DNA of 64,000 nt from DATJPR01 sp963811705 (lineage in GTDB: Bacteria > Bacteroidota > Ignavibacteria > UBA10030 > UBA6906): positions 372,001-436,000 of the forward strand of contig CAWESL010000003.1 in the NCBI GenBank assembly GCA_963811705.1. The letters run 5' to 3'. Both the position numbers and the translations under genes were made by a program. This document shows positions 42,932-51,259 of this stretch, in pieces (position 1 is the first letter of the stretch; each line of letters opens with the position of its first letter). Under the pieces are notes generated by a model, which saw nothing but the letters and a program-made list of their open reading frames with translations, was not told the DNA's origin and did no database searches.

Positions 42932-43884
42932 CGACCGGGTCCCGGAAAGTGGGCGTGATCGGAGCAGGACTTGTCGGATCTTCGTTCGCCTACGCGCTGA
43001 TGATTCGGGGACTCGCCTCCGAGCTCATTCTCGTCGATGCCAACCGGGAGAAAGCGGAAGGCGAAATGATGGATTTGACTCACGGCCTCTCGTTTGCACG
43101 TCCGATGAAGATCAGCGCCGGATCGTATCAAGACCTTGAAGGGTGCCAGGTTGTGGTCCTTACCGCAGGGGCAGGCCAGCGCCCGGGAGAATCGAGACTT
43201 GATTTGTTGTCGCGCAATGCCGCCATCTTCCGTTCCGTCGTGCCGGAGGTCGTAAAGTACAATCCCGGAGGGATCCTCCTGATTGCAACGAACCCGGTGG
43301 ATATTCTTACCTTCACCGCCCTGAAGCAATCCGGCCTGAGCGCGCATCGGGTCATCGGTTCAGGCACGATCCTCGACACGTCCCGTTTCCGGTTTCTTCT
43401 CGGTCAGTACTATCAAGTCGACACACGAAGCGTCCACGCATATATTATCGGCGAACACGGAGACAGCGAGATACCGCTCTGGAGCCTTGTGAACATCGGA
43501 GGAGTGCGTCTTCAGGAATTCGCACCGCTGAAAAACAAAACGTATGATCAGGCGGAGATGGACCGCCTGTTTCTTGAAGTTCGGGACGCAGCGTACGAGA
43601 TCATCCGGCGGAAGGGAGCCACCTCGTATGCGATCGGCCTGGGGCTGGTCTCGATTGTGGAGTCAATCCTCGGCGATCACCGGCGAGTCCTGTCGGTTTC
43701 GACCCTCATGACGGGACAATACGGGGTGCAGGACATCTGCCTCAGTCTTCCGTGTGTTGTCGGAGCCGACGGCGTAGAGGACGTTCTGACGTTGAATCTC
43801 AGTCCGGAGGAAGAGGAAGGGTTTCGGCGATCAGCGGCCAAGCTCAAAGAAACCTTTGGCGCGCTTTCATCAGGGAAGGTTTGA
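42928..43884 (+). CDS. ldh: L-lactate dehydrogenase
   Basis: A 318-residue NAD-dependent dehydrogenase. The Rossmann GxGxxG (GVIGAGLVGSS) binds NAD; Gln84 in GAGQRPGESRLDL marks lactate rather than malate specificity (MDH has Arg there), Arg153 binds the carboxylate and His177 (GEHGDSE) is catalytic. It interconverts pyruvate and L-lactate. Overlap with larB indicates one transcript and hints at joint use of lactate isomers. Confidence 0.93.
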   Translation: MTTGSRKVGVIGAGLVGSSFAYALMIRGLASELILVDANREKAEGEMMDLTHGLSFARPMKISAGSYQDLEGCQVVVLTAGAGQRPGESRLDLLSRNAAIFRSVVPEVVKYNPGGILLIATNPVDILTFTALKQSGLSAHRVIGSGTILDTSRFRFLLGQYYQVDTRSVHAYIIGEHGDSEIPLWSLVNIGGVRLQEFAPLKNKTYDQAEMDRLFLEVRDAAYEIIRRKGATSYAIGLGLVSIVESILGDHRRVLSVSTLMTGQYGVQDICLSLPCVVGADGVEDVLTLNLSPEEEEGFRRSAAKLKETFGALSSGKV

Positions 43885-44070
43885 AATCAAGGTTTTTTTC
43901 CATATCTTTTTGGGCTTATCAAGCGAGTGTCGCGTCCCAGAACGATTGTCACCAGGTCCGATGCAGAAAAGCTGGCTTCAGAAGGGAATTCGCCCAAATT
44001 CCTCCCTGCGGTGCGACCACCGTGCCCCTCGGTCAAGACACGAATCCCCGGAAACGCATAGAGCCGTAGC

Positions 44071-46122
44071 ATGAAAGCTGTCATCATGGCGGGTGGGTTC
44101 GGCACGCGGTTGCGGCCATTAACGGCCAATATCCCGAAGCCGATGGTTCCGTTGATGAACAAGCCGATGATGCATCACATCGTCGATCTTCTGAAACGGC
44201 ACGGGATCACCGACCTCATTTCTTCCCTCTTCTACTTCCCCGATGTCATCACGTCGTATTTCGGCGACGGCTCGAATTTTGGCGTCAGGATGCAGTACGC
44301 CCGTGCCAATGCGGACTACGGGACCGCAGGCAGCGTGCGGAACGCGACGAACGGCATGGACGAACGGATCCTCGTCATCAGCGGCGATGTCCTCACGGAC
44401 TTCGATCTTTCCGAGGCGATCCGTTTTCATGAAGAGCGAAAGGCAACGGCGACCATCGTTCTGACGCATTCGAAGAATCCCCTTCAGTTCGGTGTCGTGA
44501 TCACCGATCAACAGTCGCGGATCACCAGGTTCCTCGAGAAGCCGTCGTGGGGAGAGGTCTTCAGCGACGCCATCAACACGGGGATCTACATTCTCGAGCC
44601 CGAGATCATTCAGATGATCCCGTACCGGGAAAACTACGATTTCGGCAAAGATCTGTTCCCGCTCCTCCTTCGCCAGAACCTCGACTTGTACGGCTGCGTC
44701 GTCGACGGGTACTGGCGTGACATCGGGAATCTGCACGAGTACCAGGAAGCGCACCTGGATGTTCTAAACGGGTTTGTGAAAGTCGACCTCGAAGGGAAGG
44801 AAGAAGGCGGGGTCCGAACCGGGGCAAACACGTCGCTCGACCGATCGAAAGTCCACTGCTCGGGGAACGTCGTTATCGGCTCCGCATGCACTATCGGCGA
44901 CGGGGCGAGGCTGTCGAACGTGGTCATCGGCAACAACTGCTCGATCGGCGTCGGAACCGTGATCACGAACTCGGTCCTCTGGCATGACATCTCCGTCGGG
45001 CATTCCGCGGAACTCTCATCGGACGTGGTAGGATCGCGGACGTCCATCGGCGATCGCGCCGTGATTCAGGAAAACGTATTCATCAGTGACGGCTGCTGGG
45101 TCGGGCGGGATGCCAAGCTCAGCGCGAACATCAAGCTCTGGCCGGAAAAAGTCGTTGAAGAAGGCGCGGTCCTGACGCGGAGTCTCGTGTGGGAGGACAA
45201 GTGGCTGCGCGAGCTGTTCACCGATTCGCGTGTCACGGGGCTCTCCAACATCGAAATGAATCCCGAGTTCGGAGCGAAGCTCGGCGCCGCCTACGGTGCG
45301 TTCATCGGCCTCGGGAAGAACGTCGTCGTGAGCCGTGACTCGGACAACGTTTCGCGGATGATGAACCGCGCGCTGATCTGCGGCCTCCTGTCGGCCGGTG
45401 TCAATACCTTCGATCTCCGCGCCACCTCGATCCCTCTCGTGCGCCAGGAGCTGAGCACCGGGAAGGAAGCCGGCGGGCTGCATGTCCGGAGAAGCCCCAC
45501 GGACAAGACCATGACCGATATCATCTTCTTTGATGCAAACGGGAGAGATCTGCCGACGTCGAAGTCGAAGAACGTGGAGCGCCTGTTTTTCGGCGAGGAT
45601 TTTGCGCGCGCGCCGCGGGAACAGGTCGGCGGGATCTTCTTCCCCGAGCGCACTGCCGAAGCCTACAAGGAGCGGTTCGTCTCGTCGCTGAACCTCGATG
45701 CCATTAGCGGCCGGAAATTCAAGATTGCCATCGATTATCAGAACGGCATCAGTTCAACGATTTTCCCTGTGATCCTCGGGTCGTTCGATTGCCAGGTCGT
45801 CACGCTCAATGCCCACCTCGACCCCCGGAAGCTCACCCGCGATCGCAATGAACACGAATATTCCCTGCAGCAACTCACCCATATTGTCACCTCGCTCCAG
45901 TACGATCTCGGCTGCCTGATGGATGTGGGGGGAGAGAAGGTGACATTTGTGACCGAGAAGGGCCGGGCTGTTCCGAACGACCGGTTGTTGTCGCTGGTGA
46001 CCGATCTTTACCTTAAGAACAAACCCGGACGCGCACCGCATCGCCGTTCCCATCAGTTCTTCGGGGGAAGTCGATCTCATTGCCGGGACGCGCAATGTGG
46101 AGGTCATCAAAACGCGGGATAA
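44071..46122 (+). CDS. sugar-1-phosphate nucleotidyltransferase fused to phosphomannomutase-like domain (frameshifted)
   Basis: The first about 240 residues form a nucleotidyltransferase (MKAVIMAGGFGTRLRPLT, LVISGDVLTDFD, INTGIYILEPEI, DGYWRDIGN), then left-handed beta-helix repeats (to about 370) and a phosphoglucomutase/mannomutase-like region. This architecture matches the long mannose-1-phosphate guanylyltransferase-like proteins known from cyanobacteria. Reading breaks at 46027-46028: removing one G from CCCGGACG restores NKPDAHRIAVPISSSGEVDLIAGTRNV and joins the frame ending at 46573, about 833 residues. As given, the product ends in 21 or so unrelated residues. Substrate, GDP-mannose or similar, is inferred. 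Confidence 0.85.
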   Translation: MKAVIMAGGFGTRLRPLTANIPKPMVPLMNKPMMHHIVDLLKRHGITDLISSLFYFPDVITSYFGDGSNFGVRMQYARANADYGTAGSVRNATNGMDERILVISGDVLTDFDLSEAIRFHEERKATATIVLTHSKNPLQFGVVITDQQSRITRFLEKPSWGEVFSDAINTGIYILEPEIIQMIPYRENYDFGKDLFPLLLRQNLDLYGCVVDGYWRDIGNLHEYQEAHLDVLNGFVKVDLEGKEEGGVRTGANTSLDRSKVHCSGNVVIGSACTIGDGARLSNVVIGNNCSIGVGTVITNSVLWHDISVGHSAELSSDVVGSRTSIGDRAVIQENVFISDGCWVGRDAKLSANIKLWPEKVVEEGAVLTRSLVWEDKWLRELFTDSRVTGLSNIEMNPEFGAKLGAAYGAFIGLGKNVVVSRDSDNVSRMMNRALICGLLSAGVNTFDLRATSIPLVRQELSTGKEAGGLHVRRSPTDKTMTDIIFFDANGRDLPTSKSKNVERLFFGEDFARAPREQVGGIFFPERTAEAYKERFVSSLNLDAISGRKFKIAIDYQNGISSTIFPVILGSFDCQVVTLNAHLDPRKLTRDRNEHEYSLQQLTHIVTSLQYDLGCLMDVGGEKVTFVTEKGRAVPNDRLLSLVTDLYLKNKPGRAPHRRSHQFFGGSRSHCRDAQCGGHQNAG

Positions 46123-46573
46123 CCATCTGGCAATGATGGAGGCCGCTGCGGTGAAAGAAGTCCGGTTCGTCGGCGGAACAAAGGGAGGGTTTATCTTTCC
46201 CGATTTCTTCTTCGCGACGGATGCGATGTATGCGGTGGCCAAAGTTCTTGAAATGATCGCGCTCGCCGGGAAGAATCTCGGCGAGCTCGACAGCCTTGTC
46301 CCACGGCTTGCGCGCGCATCACGGACCGTCAATTGTTCGTGGGAGCACAAAGGGAAAGTCATGCGCCGGATCATGTACGACACCGACGGCAAGATACGCG
46401 AGCTTGTGGATGGCGTCCGCCTCCACCTCGATCAGGGCGGATCCGTCCTCCTTGTCCCCGATAAAGAGCGCCCGTTGTTCCACATCGACGCCGAAGCGCT
46501 GGATACGGAAACCGCAACGCGGGTGGCGGAACAGTATGAACATCGCGTCATTCAGTGGCGCGACGAACCTTAA
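46097..46573 (+). pseudogene. C-terminal fragment of the frameshifted nucleotidyltransferase/mutase gene
   Basis: About 158 residues in the +1 frame that continue the phosphomutase-like domain (RDNHLAMMEAAAVKEVRFVGGTKGGFIFP, VNCSWEHKGKVMRRIMYDT, LVPDKERPLFHIDAEA). There is no own ribosome binding site; the GTG at 46097 lies within coding sequence of the upstream frame. It is better read as the end of the gene starting at 44071, separated by a one-base insertion or a sequencing error. Confidence 0.8.
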
Positions 46574-46588
46574 CTATGTAGGGTTTCA

Positions 46589-47059
46589 ATGAAGATCAGC
46601 GATATTCTGACAGAGGACCTGGTGTGGCCGGGGCTGGAGGGGAAATCGAAAGAGGAGGTCATCGACCACATCATTGACCGCATTGCCACCTCACCGAAGG
46701 TCCTCGACCGCGAAAAGGTCCGCAAGGCGATCCTCGATCGGGAGAAGATCATGTCGACCGGCGTGGGGAACGGGTTTGCCATCCCGCACGGAAAGACTGA
46801 TGCCGTCAGCGACATCGTCGCCGCCTTTGCCGTGACCGCCGAGCCGATCGATTACCAGTCACTCGACGAAAAGCCCGTGCGCCTCGTGTTCCTCCTCGTG
46901 GGCAAAGACAACCTTGTCGGGCCCCATATCAAACTTCTCAGCCGGATATCCCGGTTGATGAGCAAGGAGGAGTTCCGTCGCCGGCTCCTGGAACCACACA
47001 CGGCGGCCGAGATCATCGAGCTGTTCAAGCAGGAAGAAGCCACCTATTTCGAAGTCTAG
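46589..47059 (+). CDS. PTS IIA (PtsN-like) domain protein
   Basis: 156 residues forming one fructose/nitrogen-type PTS EIIA domain, with phosphoacceptor His67 in GNGFAIPHGKT and the typical FLLVGKDNLVGPHIKLLSRISRLM. Without EIIB or EIIC neighbours it is likely regulatory (PtsN-like) rather than a sugar importer. It follows the broken nucleotidyltransferase gene after 15 bases. Confidence 0.88.
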   Translation: MKISDILTEDLVWPGLEGKSKEEVIDHIIDRIATSPKVLDREKVRKAILDREKIMSTGVGNGFAIPHGKTDAVSDIVAAFAVTAEPIDYQSLDEKPVRLVFLLVGKDNLVGPHIKLLSRISRLMSKEEFRRRLLEPHTAAEIIELFKQEEATYFEV

Positions 47060-47094
47060 CACCGAAGGTGCAGGGAAGCATCCGCAACGTTGAC

Positions 47095-47505
47095 ATGGCC
47101 ACCTCCATCGATCCTGAATTTCGACTGATTGTGTCTCCGCTGCTCGATGATTCCACGCAAAGGATCGGCACGACGCTGCGCCTGGAAACGATCAAGGTCT
47201 TTGCGAATTTCCAGTATGAGCTTTCCGTCCGGGAGACCGAGGATCCGCCGCACCTGCACCTCAAAGTGCTCGGCTTGAAGACCCCCGCGCTCAGCCTCCC
47301 GTCGACGGGACATGCCCAGTTTACGCGAGAGTATGCAGGGCTCCAGGGGAAGATCGAAGTGACGGTAGAAGGACTGGAGGGCAAAGCGGCGACCGTCACG
47401 CTGAACGTTCTCCCGGATCGCGTCCGGATTCTCCGACCCCCCAAAGGGTCATTTCTTGAAGTTGTCACCACTGATCACTCCGGAACGGAAGCTGAAGGTT
47501 CATGA
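47095..47505 (+). CDS. hypothetical protein upstream of lgt
   Basis: A 136-residue protein without signal peptide or membrane helix and with alternating beta-type hydrophobicity (FRLIVSPLLDD, TLRLETIKVFANFQYELSV, KIEVTVEGLEGKAATVTLNVL), suggesting a beta-rich fold. No family recognised. The start is uncertain: ATG at 47095 or an in-frame GTG at 47068; neither has an ideal ribosome binding site. Its stop overlaps the lgt ATG by four bases. Confidence 0.65.
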   Translation: MATSIDPEFRLIVSPLLDDSTQRIGTTLRLETIKVFANFQYELSVRETEDPPHLHLKVLGLKTPALSLPSTGHAQFTREYAGLQGKIEVTVEGLEGKAATVTLNVLPDRVRILRPPKGSFLEVVTTDHSGTEAEGS

Positions 47506-48329
47506 TTCCCATTCTCTTCAAAATCGGCCCCTTCAATGTGTATAGCTACGGCCTGATGCTGGGCATCGGGTTCCTGCTGGGAAGTTATGTCCTGGCATCG
47601 CATTTGAAACGCAACCACCTCGATCCCGCGATGGCGAGCACGATCACCGTACTCGCTGTGGTCTTCGGGATCTCCGGGGCGAAGCTCCTCTACCTCATTG
47701 AGGATTGGAGCCTGTTCATCCGCGATCCGATCGGCATGGCGTTTTCGCCGGGCGGACTGACGTGGTACGGCGGCCTGACCCTCGGCGTTCTGGCGGTTCA
47801 TTTTTACCTGAAACGCAAGCGCGTTCCCGCGTTGAAAGTCTGGGACGGGATCGGCCTGGGCCTCATGATCGGCTATGGCGTTGCCCGGCTCGGCTGTCAT
47901 TTGTCCGGGGACGGCGACTACGGATTTCCGACGAATCTCCCGTGGGGGACGGACTATTCCCACGGCATCTATCCTCCCTCGCGTGCCTTTGCCATCTTTC
48001 CACAGATCACTTCGCAGTACCCCGGGGGCATCGTCCCCGACAATACCCCGTGTCATCCCACCCCGGTGTATGAAATGATCCTCGGCCTCATCGGGTTCGC
48101 CGTTCTTCTGCAATTGCGAAAACGAAACTGGCCCGCCGGGAAGTTGTTCGCCTGGTATCTTGTGCTTTCTTCCGTCTTTCGTTTTTCCGTGGAATTTCTT
48201 CGACTGAATCCGCGGCTCTTGTTTGGACTTTCGGAAGCGCAGTTGATCAGCATCGTCGTCTTCTTCGTGGGGTTGGGGCTTGCCTACTATCTGGACCACC
48301 GCCACGAAGCCGGCACACACGCTGCCTAA
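47502..48329 (+). CDS. lgt: prolipoprotein diacylglyceryl transferase
   Basis: A 275-residue inner-membrane enzyme that adds diacylglycerol to the lipobox Cys of lipoproteins. Signatures: FNVYSYGLMLGIGFLLG, GGLTWYGGL, the motif YGVARLGCHLSGDGDYG (variant of the GRxGNF(I)N box) and HPTPVYEMI with conserved His and Glu. Seven hydrophobic helices. It is the lipid-attachment enzyme needed for lipoproteins such as the one at 7773. The product ends in HAA; the next gene starts 73 bases later. Confidence 0.95.
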   Translation: MIPILFKIGPFNVYSYGLMLGIGFLLGSYVLASHLKRNHLDPAMASTITVLAVVFGISGAKLLYLIEDWSLFIRDPIGMAFSPGGLTWYGGLTLGVLAVHFYLKRKRVPALKVWDGIGLGLMIGYGVARLGCHLSGDGDYGFPTNLPWGTDYSHGIYPPSRAFAIFPQITSQYPGGIVPDNTPCHPTPVYEMILGLIGFAVLLQLRKRNWPAGKLFAWYLVLSSVFRFSVEFLRLNPRLLFGLSEAQLISIVVFFVGLGLAYYLDHRHEAGTHAA

Positions 48330-48402
48330 GGATCGGAATCCTCCCCTCGCCGGCCCCGGATCTGATCCGCTCCTTCAATCCTCACTCTCGGGTTCGCGGG
48401 CC

Positions 48403-49149
48403 ATGAACAATCTAATCGTCGGGCGGAAACCTGTGCTGGAGGCACTGAAAGCCGGGACGCTGATCGAGCGCATCGTCCTTCTCCAGGGTGTCCGGGGGGA
48501 CGTCATCTCGGAAATCACCTCGCTGGCAGAACGCCAGAAGGTCCCCGTCGGCCAGGCAAGCCGCCAGGATTTTCGTGAGCTCGCCAGCGATGTCACGACA
48601 CAGGGCATCGTTGCCGTCGTGGCGCGGCGGCACTCCGCATCGGTCGAAGACATCCTCGCCCGGGTTGCCGCAGACCACGCAAAGGGATTCATTCTCGTCC
48701 TCGACGAAATCGAAGATCCGCATAATCTCGGAGCGTTGATCCGGACCGCGGAGTGTGCCGGCGTGCACGGCGTCATCGTCCCCAGACATCATTCCGCCCC
48801 GATTAATGCAGCGACGATCAAAGCCGCCGCAGGAGCGACGGAACACCTTCCCGTCGCGGAAGTCACCAATCTTTCCACGACGCTCGATGAGCTCAAACAG
48901 GCCGGCTACTGGGTGGTGGGACTGGATATGGACGGTGACAAAGCCTACGCGAACGTGGACTACCGCACGCCGGTGATCATTGTTGTGGGGAATGAAGGGA
49001 AAGGAATCCGGCGGCTGGTGCGGGAACACTGCGATTTCGTCGCAAGCATTCCGTTGTTCGGAAAGGTCGGGTCGCTCAACGCCTCTGTTGCCGGCGCGCT
49101 CGTGATGTACGAAGTCGTCCGCCAGCGAACAACCCCATCAGATATCTGA
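48403..49149 (+). CDS. rlmB: 23S rRNA (guanosine2251-2'-O)-methyltransferase RlmB
   Basis: The 248-residue SPOUT-family (SpoU/TrmH) methyltransferase: an N-terminal RNA-binding domain (NNLIVGRKPVLEALKAG) and the knotted catalytic domain with LDEIEDPHNLGALIRTAE, IIVVGNEGKGIRRLV and SIPLFGKVGSLNASVAGALVMYE. It modifies the ribosomal P-loop. The ATG at 48403 matches the family start; upstream in-frame codons overlap lgt. The end of the gene lies inside a heptamer array. Confidence 0.93.
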   Translation: MNNLIVGRKPVLEALKAGTLIERIVLLQGVRGDVISEITSLAERQKVPVGQASRQDFRELASDVTTQGIVAVVARRHSASVEDILARVAADHAKGFILVLDEIEDPHNLGALIRTAECAGVHGVIVPRHHSAPINAATIKAAAGATEHLPVAEVTNLSTTLDELKQAGYWVVGLDMDGDKAYANVDYRTPVIIVVGNEGKGIRRLVREHCDFVASIPLFGKVGSLNASVAGALVMYEVVRQRTTPSDI

Positions 49150-49162
49150 CATCCGATATCCG
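49135..49162. repeat. heptamer array across the rlmB stop codon
   Basis: Four consecutive 7-base units CCATCAG, ATATCTG, ACATCCG, ATATCCG, each with AT at positions 3-4 and G at 7. They cover the last codons and stop of rlmB and reach to 11 bases before the convergent NtrC gene end. Confidence 0.55.
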
Positions 49163-49172
49163 AGCGCAACAT

Positions 49173-50537
49173 TCAGTTTTCCCCTTCGCCTCTTTCCAGC
49201 CCGAACTTTTTCATCTTGTTGTACAGATGACTCCTCTGGATGTCGAGCGCTTCCGCGGTTTTGCTGATATTCCATCCGTGCACTTCCAACTGCTTCCGGA
49301 TGAACGCCGCTTCGGCCCTGTCCTTGAATTCCTGAAACGTGCCGCCCGCCGAAAGCAGATCATCGCCGACCACGCGTGAGACTTCCGAACCGGTGTCGAT
49401 TGATTCCGCTTCGATCACATGTTCGCCGGTCATGATCACAAGGCGTTCGACGGTATTGCGCAGCTCACGCACATTCCCGCTCCAATCCAGCGACTGGAGC
49501 ATGCGCAAAGCGTCGGCGGAAAACACTTTCGTCGGCATCCCGTTCCGCCTGCAAATCTCTTCGGCAAATGCGGCGGCAAGGACCGGGATATCGTCCCGCC
49601 GTTCCCGGAGAGCAGGGACGCGGATGGGAATGACATTCAGTCGATGGTACAGATCCTCCCGAAAGAGGCGTTGCCGTATCGCATCCGGGAGGTTCTTGTT
49701 CGTCGCAGCGATCACCCGGACGTCGACAGGGATTTGCTTGCTCCCGCCGACCCGTTCGATCTTGCTTTCTTCGAGCGCACGGAGAACTTTTGCCTGCGCG
49801 TTCACGCTCATGTCGCCGATCTCGTCCAGAAACAACGTCCCGCCATCGGCAAGTTCAAATTTCCCCACTCTCGTCCCTGTCGCGCCGGTGAACGCCCCCT
49901 TTTCATGGCCGAAGAGTTCCGACTCGATCAATTCGTTCGGGATCGCTGCGCAGTTGACTTCGATCATCGCGCCCGCATTCCGCTTGCTCAGGCGATGGAG
50001 GGCTTTCGCGACGAGCTCCTTTCCGGAACCGTTTTCCCCGGTGATCAGGATCCGGGACTCCGTGGGCGCAACACGCTCGATCGTCTTCAGGACGTCGCGG
50101 ATTTCCTGACTCCTGCCGAGAATCGCGTTTGCCCCTTCGACGGATTCCTTCATCCGGCGGACTTCGGAGACCAGCGACTTGCGTTCGATCGCGTTCCGGA
50201 CGACAATGAAGAGTTTTTCAAGATCCAACGGTTTGGGAAGAAAATCGAACGCCCCTTGTTTGGTGGCCTCGACAGCGGTTTCAATATCGCCGTGCGCCGA
50301 TATCATCACCACCGGGAGGTCCGCCGAGGTCTCCTTCAATTTTCCCAGGACGGTCATGCCATCCATTCCAGGCATCTTGATATCGAGGAGGACAAGGTCG
50401 AAGCTTTCGTTTGCTGCGGTTTCGAGGGCACGCAGGCCGTCTTCGGCAATCGTCACGCTGTAGTGTTTGTGCTCCAGGGACCGTTTCAGCCAGATGCAGG
50501 TTTCTTTTTCGTCGTCGACGACGAGGATGGACTTCAT
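49173..50537 (-). CDS. NtrC-family sigma54-dependent response regulator
   Basis: A 454-residue three-domain activator: receiver (Asp52 in LLDIKMPGMDG, Lys102), AAA+ domain (Walker A GENGSGKE at 167-174, sigma54-contact loop GAFTGA at 214-219, LFLDEIGDMS Walker B) and a C-terminal Fis-type helix-turn-helix (WNISKTAEALDIQRSHLYNKM). It would activate sigma54 promoters when phosphorylated. No histidine kinase gene is adjacent. Last gene of a long minus-strand run. Confidence 0.95.
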   Translation of the reverse strand: MKSILVVDDEKETCIWLKRSLEHKHYSVTIAEDGLRALETAANESFDLVLLDIKMPGMDGMTVLGKLKETSADLPVVMISAHGDIETAVEATKQGAFDFLPKPLDLEKLFIVVRNAIERKSLVSEVRRMKESVEGANAILGRSQEIRDVLKTIERVAPTESRILITGENGSGKELVAKALHRLSKRNAGAMIEVNCAAIPNELIESELFGHEKGAFTGATGTRVGKFELADGGTLFLDEIGDMSVNAQAKVLRALEESKIERVGGSKQIPVDVRVIAATNKNLPDAIRQRLFREDLYHRLNVIPIRVPALRERRDDIPVLAAAFAEEICRRNGMPTKVFSADALRMLQSLDWSGNVRELRNTVERLVIMTGEHVIEAESIDTGSEVSRVVGDDLLSAGGTFQEFKDRAEAAFIRKQLEVHGWNISKTAEALDIQRSHLYNKMKKFGLERGEGEN

Positions 50538-50569
50538 CGACTCACCTTCACGGGAATGACTGTTCGTAA

Positions 50570-51259
50570 TCAGCGGCCAAGATAATTGGAAGGAAGGGCT
50601 TCCTCGTCCGCCATCAACGCTTCGGCAAACCGTTGCCCTTCCTGGTTTGCGCGGACGTCGCGCACGTCATTGACTCCCCCAACGATAAACGCTTCCTCGC
50701 CCGTCTCGACAAATTCACCGACATCGTCGGCCGACTCGGTCGATCCTGTGAGAACCGTGAGGAACGCCGATCCGAAAAAATGCTGGAGTTTGTCCCGGTC
50801 GCCTTCTGGCGGCGTGTCCGGATACAGAACGGACGGCAACGAATCGACGCGCATTCGAAAATCATCCCGAAACTCGCCCGTCAGAGGAATCCACAGGACG
50901 ACATGGACGACCGGCAGCCGGATGCCCACAGTGCGATGATCGAATGTAGCCAGCATACAGATCAACAGTGCCTCCCCGGTGTTTCCCCAGGCCAGCTGCA
51001 AGCCGTGCCGGAAGAGGAGATCCACCGCGGCGGGGTCGCCCCTGGTGCGCCGGTACGACGCAAACTCGGGGCTCACGACAAAATCGCGCAGGACACTTTC
51101 ATCCTGCATGACCTTCACCGGAACGAGAAGCGGAGCGAAGAACGAAACGGCAACAGGCACATTCGGGACGGGCGGAAGCGAGTCCGGTTGCTGTGCCCTG
51201 GCGGAGAACGGAACCGACCCAAGCAGCACCATCAACGAGCACCGCACCATGGCCTTCAC
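50570..51259 (-). CDS. hypothetical exported protein coupled to acyl-CoA carboxylase
   Basis: 229 residues with a signal peptide (about 1-22, ending ARAQ). The C-terminal half has a compact conserved-looking stretch RDKLQHFFGSAFL (Asp156, His160) followed by DDVGEFVETGEEAFIVGGVNDVRDVRANQEG, rich in acidic residues and suggestive of a metal- or ligand-binding fold. No family is recognised. Its ATG overlaps the stop of the carboxylase gene by four bases, although one product is exported and the other cytoplasmic. Confidence 0.7.
   Translation of the reverse strand: MKAMVRCSLMVLLGSVPFSARAQQPDSLPPVPNVPVAVSFFAPLLVPVKVMQDESVLRDFVVSPEFASYRRTRGDPAAVDLLFRHGLQLAWGNTGEALLICMLATFDHRTVGIRLPVVHVVLWIPLTGEFRDDFRMRVDSLPSVLYPDTPPEGDRDKLQHFFGSAFLTVLTGSTESADDVGEFVETGEEAFIVGGVNDVRDVRANQEGQRFAEALMADEEALPSNYLGR

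Noticed and set aside
46024..46030. Programmed +1 frameshift site
   Set aside because: CCC-GGA is not a known slippery codon context and no stimulatory structure or internal Shine-Dalgarno was seen; a simple indel explains the break.
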